From: Proteobacteria bacterium UBA6156
GTDB taxonomy: Bacteria; Pseudomonadota; Alphaproteobacteria; UBA2136; UBA6156
Assembly (NCBI GenBank): GCA_002422365.1
Contig: DIUO01000006.1
Location: 1-26,190 of the forward strand
Direction: 5' to 3'
Length of the DNA: 26,190 nucleotides
The notes beneath the pieces are model-generated. The model was not told the DNA's origin. It saw nothing but the letters and a program-made list of their open reading frames with translations, and made no database searches. Numbering within the stretch: the stretch's first letter is position 1; each line of letters starts with the position of its first letter. A program made the position numbers and the translations under genes. Below, piece after piece: positions 22,401-26,190 of this stretch.

Positions 22401-23354
22401 AGCATCAATATAGGCTCCAAAACTCGTGGCGCCATAAACGGACTCGTTGCGTGCAAGAAGCGCGGTAGTTGCGGCGCTGTAATATGTTCCCGTTGTGCTT
22501 ACAACAGCCATCACCCCGGCCACTGCAGACGAGAGGGCGGGATGGTTGTTGACGGCACCGGAATTTACATCTACTTGACCATACAATCCGGCCGCCCGGC
22601 GCGAACTACTTCCCATAGATGTTTGACCATAGACACCATAGTTGGGCCCATCTCCGCTGCCACCAGCCCTCGCGTACACGCCATAACGAGCTGTTGCATT
22701 ATTATTAGAAATTGCATCGATATAAGCGCCGTAGAATGGCCCTGTTTGGCCACCGGTGATTCCGCTTCCCGTAATCTCTAATAATTTGTCATGAGTTGCG
22801 CCAGTGCTGTAAATGCGTAACCGCGATGAGGACACAAGCCCTCCGGTACCAATAAGAACATTCTGGCTGCCAAAAAGTGTAGTTGTGGATATGCCCCCAG
22901 TTGTACTCACCCCCAAGGTCACCAACCCCCGCTGCGGGTCAAACCACCCCGTATTCGTGCCCCCCTGGGTCAACGAAACAAATCCGGTGGCACTGGTCAC
23001 CAAAAGCGTCGTCGTCCCGCTCACAATCCGGTCGGTCGCCGCCGCCGTCACGCCCGTAAGTGCCGAGCCGTCGCCAATGAACATATTCGCCGAGATATTC
23101 CCGGTGGCCGAAATATCCGTAGCCGAAAGCAACCCGGACGACATCACCTGCGGCGCATAGGTCGGGCATCCAATATCCCCGCGGGAACTCTCCCCCAAAC
23201 ACAGCCGCCCATCATTCACGCCAAGGGTAGCCGAAACCATCGCATATTCCGACCACAACCCCTGCGCCTGCCCCACCGGAGCGTAGGCAAAAAAACCCAC
23301 CATCACGCAACCCAACAGGGTTCGCAAAACAGCAGGCAGGCAAAAGCGGCTCAT
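19428..23354 (-). CDS. Large secreted modular fibre/adhesin-like protein
   Basis: 1308 residues with a Sec signal peptide (cut after VGQA, about residue 30) and no visible membrane anchor, transporter domain or sorting signal at the C-terminus. It is built from cassettes joined by four copies of one linker (DRIVSGTTTLVVTSATGYIS ... GWFDPQRGLVTLGV) starting at residues 108, 432, 756 and 1106. Cassette A (about 151-431) recurs nearly unchanged at 475-755. Cassette B (799-1105) contains twelve 16-residue repeats (830-1021, consensus NTGANVTGxGxxAAYx) like YadA-type head repeats, then the tail-fibre-like phrase LGIGTTSPTARLHVSG. The last part has GYVGVGTTAPGAPLEVSG. A two-Cys motif (GGEACDANRTGAIRYTGG-DFEFCRDGVTWQTLA) ends each cassette, and the protein ends with a variant (VCDTANLGAVKIAGGKIMVC). 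This fits a surface fibre, pilus-tip or trimeric adhesin; partner and anchor are unknown. The ribosome binding site is weak (AGG 12 bases before ATG). Confidence 0.85.
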   Translation of the reverse strand: MSRFCLPAVLRTLLGCVMVGFFAYAPVGQAQGLWSEYAMVSATLGVNDGRLCLGESSRGDIGCPTYAPQVMSSGLLSATDISATGNISANMFIGDGSALTGVTAAATDRIVSGTTTLLVTSATGFVSLTQGGTNTGWFDPQRGLVTLGVSTTGGISTTTLFGSQNVLIGTGGLVSSSRLRIYSTGATHDKLLEITGSGITGGQTGPFYGAYIDAISNNNATARYGVYARAGGSGDGPNYGVYGQTSMGSSSRRAAGLYGQVDVNSGAVNNHPALSSAVAGVMAVVSTTGTYYSAATTALLARNESVYGATSFGAYIDAVAGPTTVIPLRVDYNTSEVMRVDSSGTVVSKGISVTTNNTSVTTLYASQKVGFATTNPSTALHVSGTVRIANGGEACDANRTGAIRYTGGDFEFCRDGVTWQTLASVADSAAPDRIVSGTTTLVVTSATGYISLTQGGTNTGWFDPQRGLVTLGVSTTGGISTTTLFGSQNVLIGTGGLVSSSRLRIYSTGTTHDKLLEIKGNAVAGGQTGPFYGAYIDAISNNNATARYGVYASAGGGGSGPTYGVYGQTYMGSSSRRAVGLYGQVDVNSGATNNHPALSSAVAGVMAVVSTTGTSYNAATTALLARNESVYGATSFGAYIDAVAGPTTVIPLRVDYNTSEVMRVDSSGTVVSKGISVTTNNTSVTTLYASQKVGFATTNPSTALHVSGTVRIANGGEACDANRTGAIRYTGGDFEFCRDGVTWQTLANVADSAAPDRIVSGTTTLVVTSATGYISLTQGGTNTGWFDPARGLVTLGVSSTGPISGTNGYFNGNLTVRGVIDIVTGTEVVAVGQNANYLSSGSYVTAVGIAAARQNTGAYVTALGYNAAHQSSGTSVTGVGAYAAYQNSGANVTGIGVNAAYLNTGANVTGLGSGGAMSNTGTYVTGVGYYAAYLNTGANVTSIGVNAARQNTGANVTGMGFYAAYLNTGANVTGMGFYAAQSNTGNNVTAIGASAARTNTAANVVAIGYEAGYNNAVANQFILKQNSVNSMPLMQGDFATGNLGIGTTSPTARLHVSGTLRLANGGEACDADRTGAIRYTGGDFEFCRDGVTWQTLANVADSAAPDRIVSGTTTLVVTSATGYISLTQGGTNTGWFDPQRGLVTLGVSSTGMISGTGGYFSGNVGIGVASPLGNLHIVKSATGATPNSSADALVIEHNNHGGLSILSANNASGRIYFGDAQDDDVGRIIYNHASNTLSFATNGTSDRMVIVSTGYVGVGTTAPGAPLEVSGTVSATLLKLAADPTDVCDTANLGAVKIAGGKIMVCRQ
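20292..20867 (-). repeat. Twelve 48-bp (16-aa) head repeats inside the fibre gene
   Basis: Twelve consecutive 48-base units encode residues 830-1021, pattern [AG]xGxxAAxxNTGANVT, close to the beta-roll head repeats of YadA-like adhesins but two residues longer. Several units are nearly identical in DNA (for example those around 20408-20510). Confidence 0.85.
20992..22935. repeat. Tandem duplication of a 972-bp unit in the fibre gene
   Basis: Two head-to-tail units, 20992-21963 and 21964-22935, each 324 codons, followed by the start of a third copy of the linker. Bases 21211-21504 and 22183-22476 are identical over 294 bases by direct comparison; the rest differs at scattered sites, most of them amino-acid changing. 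The unit length keeps the frame, so gain or loss of a unit would leave the gene intact. Confidence 0.9.
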
Positions 23355-23498
23355 AAGGGCAGCCTAACTGCTTGACGCTATTCACGCACCTGCTTTGCAC
23401 ACCCGAACGGCATTCCAGGGCCATTCCTTACCGGCGGCTGTGGCATTCCCGCAATTCCAGCGTTGCCACATACCCACACGGGCGCCTCCACACAGCGC

Positions 23499-23963
23499 TT
23501 ACTGTAACTCCGCCTCGTCCATGCCAGATGAAAACACCCACCCATGCGCCGCCGCAATCTCCGGCAGCACGGTCTTTATCTCTCTAAGCTCGGCGTCTTT
23601 GGGGCTCACCGAGCCCCTCCCTGTCAACCTGCATCCTGCCAATTCAGCCAGTTGCCCCAACAAATCCCAGCCACGCATTTCCAGGGTCTCAATCCAGGGG
23701 TCGCGCCCCCCTAAAAACAGCATGGGTTCCGTTCCATCATCAGGCTGCCCCCAATACGGCACCCATATCAACTCACCCAGCCAACTTTTCAGGCGGTTCA
23801 AATCCTCCACATCGCCCTCAAAATCATGGTCCTGGTGCAGGCGCGGCCCCGGCAGGGCCTCCACCAGCACTTGCAGGTGCATCAGCTCGTCCAGCAATTC
23901 CCGCACCGGGGTCGGCACCTGCGGCATCGCCCCTGCGCTGGGGCGTGGGGTCACATTATCCAT
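23499..23963 (-). CDS. Hypothetical acidic protein (154 aa)
   Basis: No family recognised. An upstream in-frame ATG exists at 23996, but ATG 23963 (MDNVTPRPSAG) has GGAAGGA at a good distance, so I prefer it. The protein is acidic and probably cytoplasmic: a helical segment PVRELLDELMHLQVLVEALP, then a Trp/Asp-rich middle (LKSWLGELIWVPYWGQPDDG, FLGGRDPWIETLEMRGWDLL) and a C-terminal helix SPKDAELREIKTVLPEIAAA. No signal peptide or membrane span. It lies 144 bases upstream of the fibre gene on the same strand and could share its transcript, although I see no functional link. Confidence 0.65.
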   Translation of the reverse strand: MDNVTPRPSAGAMPQVPTPVRELLDELMHLQVLVEALPGPRLHQDHDFEGDVEDLNRLKSWLGELIWVPYWGQPDDGTEPMLFLGGRDPWIETLEMRGWDLLGQLAELAGCRLTGRGSVSPKDAELREIKTVLPEIAAAHGWVFSSGMDEAELQ

Positions 23964-24099
23964 GGGCCACATCCTTCCAGGCTGTCCCTTTGGCATCAGT
24001 CACACGGCGCAACCAGGCCCCCAATTCAATCGCAACATTCCACACCATCAGCCGCTACCTCCCTCAACTTTCGTTAACCACACCATTCTTCGGTCACCA

Positions 24100-24261
24100 T
24101 CAAACGCGATAAGCCAACTTCAGTTCCATGCCCCCCTGCACCGGCCCCGTCTCCATAGCCACACGCACAGCCGTGTCACTAGGCGCCTCGGCCAGCATCC
24201 AGCCAAAGCCCATCCAACCCACCATCACGCCAATCCACGCCGCCACCAACACATGTCCCAT
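24100..24261 (-). CDS. Membrane microprotein (53 aa)
   Basis: ATG at 24261 with AAGGA 9 bases upstream. The protein MGHVLVAAWIGVMVGWMGFG (first 20) forms a single hydrophobic, Trp/Met/Gly-rich membrane helix (about 4-24), followed by a short polar domain: LAEAPSDTAVRVAMETGPVQ and GGMELKLAYRV at the end. It could be a single-span inner-membrane protein or have an uncleaved signal anchor. No family recognised. A weak promoter candidate (TTGTGG, 17 bases, TATCAA) lies upstream in the gap after the UmuD-like gene. Confidence 0.55.
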   Translation of the reverse strand: MGHVLVAAWIGVMVGWMGFGWMLAEAPSDTAVRVAMETGPVQGGMELKLAYRV

Positions 24262-24371
24262 GTCACTTCATCCTTCTTCTGTTATTCTTTGGTTAAATTG
24301 ATATTTCCTCGCCAGATCCACCACAAGCATCGCTAGGTCATCTGCCGCTCAGCATCTCTGTTTTTTGGTTA

Positions 24372-24887
24372 TTAAACCCGGTGCACCACCGTGGTCACCG
24401 TGCCCCATATCTTAAAGCTCTGGTCAGGGCCCACCTTAATCACCGGGTAGCGGTCATTTTCCGGCACCAGCTCCACCTGGCCGTTTTTGCGGCGCAGGCG
24501 TTTCACTGTCAGGTCACCATCCACCACCGCAATCACAATACTGTTTTCGCGCGGCTCCACACTGCGGTCTACCACCAGTATATCCCCTTCATGGATGGAT
24601 GCATTAATCATGCTATCCCCCTGCACCCGCACAAAAAACGTGCTGTCCGGGTGGTGCACCACATATTTGTGCAAGTCCAGCCGCTCGTCGCTGTGGTCAT
24701 CGGCCATGGTCGGCATCCCTGCCCGCACCATAGACGAATACAACGGCAATCCGCGCCCTTTCAGGTCCACAAATTCCGAAACTTCACCTACCAAACTCAC
24801 AGGCACCCGCACCGGTACCGTGGGTTCACCAAACTTGCCCGTCCCCTTAGGACGACCAGCTCCAATTCGTTTTCCGCCTCGTGTCAT
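24372..24887 (-). CDS. umuD: UmuD-like S24 self-cleaving peptidase with basic N-terminal extension
   Basis: 171 residues from ATG 24887. The C-terminal half is a LexA/UmuD S24 fold: FFVRVQGDSMINASIHEGD with Ser92 and GDLTVKRLRRKNGQ with Lys129, the catalytic pair. The cleavage site fits Ala56-Gly57 in SSMVRAGMPT, followed by the UmuD-type PTMADDHSDERLDLHKYV. The first 45 residues (GGKRIGAGRPKGTGKFGEP, then VPVRVPVSLVGEVSEFV) form a basic extension seen in some UmuD relatives; by charge it may touch DNA. In pol V systems RecA-stimulated cleavage yields UmuD', which joins UmuC for lesion bypass. No umuC is adjacent, so a solitary regulator role is also possible. No alphaproteobacterial SOS box (GTTC-N7-GTTC) is seen upstream. 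Confidence 0.88.
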   Translation of the reverse strand: MTRGGKRIGAGRPKGTGKFGEPTVPVRVPVSLVGEVSEFVDLKGRGLPLYSSMVRAGMPTMADDHSDERLDLHKYVVHHPDSTFFVRVQGDSMINASIHEGDILVVDRSVEPRENSIVIAVVDGDLTVKRLRRKNGQVELVPENDRYPVIKVGPDQSFKIWGTVTTVVHRV

Positions 24888-24892
24888 GCCTA

Positions 24893-24921
24893 CATATTCG
24901 CACAACAATCAAACCTGTCAA
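24893..24921 (-). promoter_or_regulatory. Candidate promoter of the UmuD-like gene
   Basis: A perfect TTGACA (-35) on the minus strand at 24921-24916, then about 17 bases to a poor -10 (AATATG or GAATAT). Transcription would begin near 24886, on the ATG at 24887, which lacks a ribosome binding site. Confidence 0.35.
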
Positions 24922-24941
24922 CACTAATTTTGCACAGATAT

Positions 24942-24969
24942 CAAAATAAAACGGGCCTAAGCCCGTTTT
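24942..24969 (-). terminator. Rho-independent terminator of the OmpA-family gene
   Basis: AAAACGGGC / GCCCGTTTT, a perfect 9-bp stem with a 4-base loop, followed on the minus strand by ATTTTG. It ends the BON-OmpA gene and separates it from the UmuD-like gene. Confidence 0.85.
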
Positions 24970-24987
24970 ATAAGCATCATCATATGC

Positions 24988-26190
24988 TTATTTCACATCA
25001 ACCGCCGTCTCACTCACGGTTTTGCTGGCCCACCAGGGCTTGGCAATCGCCTCAGCCGGTGCCGCAGCTCCCGCCGCAGGCTCCACGTTCGCCGTGGCTT
25101 CATCCAGCACAGCATTCACACGGGCTGGCTTGGCTGCGGGGGCAACGGCCGCCGTCGGCACTACAGCGGTTGGCGTCACCGCCGTTGGGGTCACCTTCGC
25201 GTCCACCGTTTTGCTTACAGGCTTTGTTGCAGGCTTAGCCGGGCTGGCAGCTTTGGCAGGCTTAGCTTCCACCACACCTTCAGCATGCGGCAGTTCGGCA
25301 CCGGCCTTAAACTCCACACGGCGGTTTTGGGCACGGCCATCGCGGGTTTTATTGCTGGCCACCGGGTAAAGCTCACCATAACCCACGGCACGCATACGCT
25401 CCTTGGCCACACCTTCGCGCATCAGGCGGCGCTGGGCAGCCTCGGCACGCTGTTGGCTCAGCCACTTGTTATACAAGCTGCTGCCGGTCACGTCGGTATA
25501 ACCCGCAATCACCAGCTTTTCGTCGGCACAGGCCGTCATGGCGTCTTCCACCACTTTCAACTTGGTCGCATGTTCGGCGGTAATTTCGGCCTTATCAAAC
25601 CCAAACTGCAGCACTTGCGCCTCCGCAGCCTTCATGTCGCAGGCAGCAACCACCTCATCGCCACCGGCGGCGGGCTCAATCTCCGCCACGGTCGGCGTCA
25701 CCACATCCACGGCAAAGGCTGCTTTGTATTCCTTCGGCAGCACTTGGCTCACATCATTCTCCACTTTGTCGGAGAACGCCTGGTCCAGCACAGTGCCCGA
25801 AATCATCACTTCTCTCCCACTCACCACAACCTGCGCCTGCTCCATGTTCGAGATATGCATCAGCACCGCACCCACGGCACTCCGCCATCCGGCCGGAGCC
25901 CCTTCCACCACCACCAGCTTGGTGCCATCCACATTCTCAATCCCATAACGGTTGGCCGCCAAGTCAATCAGCACCTTTTTGCTGGCTTCGTCGGGCACAT
26001 TGCCTTCAAACGCAATGCTCTCACCGCTCTTGAGAATCGTCAGGGTATAATCAGCCACAGGCGCAACCACCGGGGTTTTGCTCACAGCCACCACATCGGT
26101 GCCGCTCACTTCACCGGCCACAACCAGTTCGTCCCGCACATTAGAAACCCCAAACACGCGCATTGCCACATTCATCGCTTTGGCTTTGGC
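24988..26190 (-). CDS. BON-OmpA family envelope protein, N-terminus cut by window edge
   Basis: The frame is open to the edge; an ATG at 26175 exists, but the sequence around it (NVAMRVFGVSNVRDELVV) looks like the end of a BON domain, and no ribosome binding site precedes it, so the true start lies outside. A second BON-like segment follows (about 42-90 from that ATG: TILKSGESIAFEGNVPDE) and possibly a third (VVVSGREVMISGTVLD). Then comes the OmpA peptidoglycan-binding domain (FGFDKAEITAEHATKLK, VIAGYTDVTGSSLYNKWLSQ, ERMRAVGYGELYPVASN, GRAQNRRVEF) with the Asp and Arg that hold diaminopimelate. A long Ala/Pro/Lys/Val tail ends the protein. It should sit in the periplasm or outer membrane, tied to murein. 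A strong terminator follows. Confidence 0.88.
   Translation of the reverse strand, partial: AKAKAMNVAMRVFGVSNVRDELVVAGEVSGTDVVAVSKTPVVAPVADYTLTILKSGESIAFEGNVPDEASKKVLIDLAANRYGIENVDGTKLVVVEGAPAGWRSAVGAVLMHISNMEQAQVVVSGREVMISGTVLDQAFSDKVENDVSQVLPKEYKAAFAVDVVTPTVAEIEPAAGGDEVVAACDMKAAEAQVLQFGFDKAEITAEHATKLKVVEDAMTACADEKLVIAGYTDVTGSSLYNKWLSQQRAEAAQRRLMREGVAKERMRAVGYGELYPVASNKTRDGRAQNRRVEFKAGAELPHAEGVVEAKPAKAASPAKPATKPVSKTVDAKVTPTAVTPTAVVPTAAVAPAAKPARVNAVLDEATANVEPAAGAAAPAEAIAKPWWASKTVSETAVDVK

Noticed and set aside
24888..24950. SOS operator upstream of the UmuD-like gene
   Set aside because: Neither GTTC-N7-GTTC nor a CTGT-N8-ACAG type box is present; only loosely similar GTT spacing.

Overview
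The window looks like chromosomal DNA of a GC-rich proteobacterium, most likely an alphaproteobacterium. The evidence is a long-form HPF, an L,D-transpeptidase of the short COG3786 type without signal peptide, a DUF1294 protein and glmU lying close to glmS. The genus cannot be told from sequence alone. The + strand is C-rich in almost every gene whichever strand encodes it, so the whole window probably lies in one replichore with the minus strand leading. No tRNA, rRNA, insertion sequence, integrase or CRISPR array was seen.

Layout. 1-2.0 kb (minus): a cut-off membrane protein, anmK (cell-wall recycling) and hpf (ribosome hibernation). 2.3-2.5 kb: a 71-aa orphan with a GC-rich hairpin after it. 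2.57-4.5 kb (minus): uvrC. 4.5-4.9 kb: a gap with two perfect DnaA boxes. 4.9-7.1 kb (+): an SxtJ-like membrane protein overlapping a divergent NodU/TobZ-type carbamoyltransferase. 7.26-7.9 kb: an AT-richer secreted protein. 7.96-10.06 kb (minus): uvrB. 10.2-10.6 kb: an orphan ORF. 10.78-11.6 kb: rpsD behind a structured leader. 11.65-14.8 kb (minus): a tightly packed operon of a TcpQ-like periplasmic protein, a secretin lipoprotein, an L,D-transpeptidase and a 64-aa protein. 14.9-19.2 kb: DUF1294 protein, glmU, an orphan on the minus strand, and glmS preceded by a heptanucleotide repeat. 19.2-19.4 kb: a palindromic intergenic element. 19.4-23.35 kb (minus): a 1308-residue secreted, modular fibre/adhesin-like protein. 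23.5-26.2 kb (minus): a 154-aa orphan, a 53-aa membrane microprotein, a UmuD-like S24 peptidase and a BON-OmpA envelope protein running off the edge.

Themes. Housekeeping genes (uvrB/uvrC excision repair, glmU/glmS UDP-GlcNAc supply, anmK murein recycling, rpsD, hpf) are interspersed with envelope and surface genes: secretin operon, secreted fibre protein, OmpA protein and the carbamoyltransferase pair. The most unusual content is the fibre gene, a mosaic of three compositional classes of cassette joined by four copies of one linker, including a tandem 972-bp duplication and a cassette whose GC skew is opposite to the rest of the window. Other points of interest are the carbamoyltransferase with altered family signatures next to an SxtJ homologue, the rpsD leader and the secretin/L,D-transpeptidase coupling.
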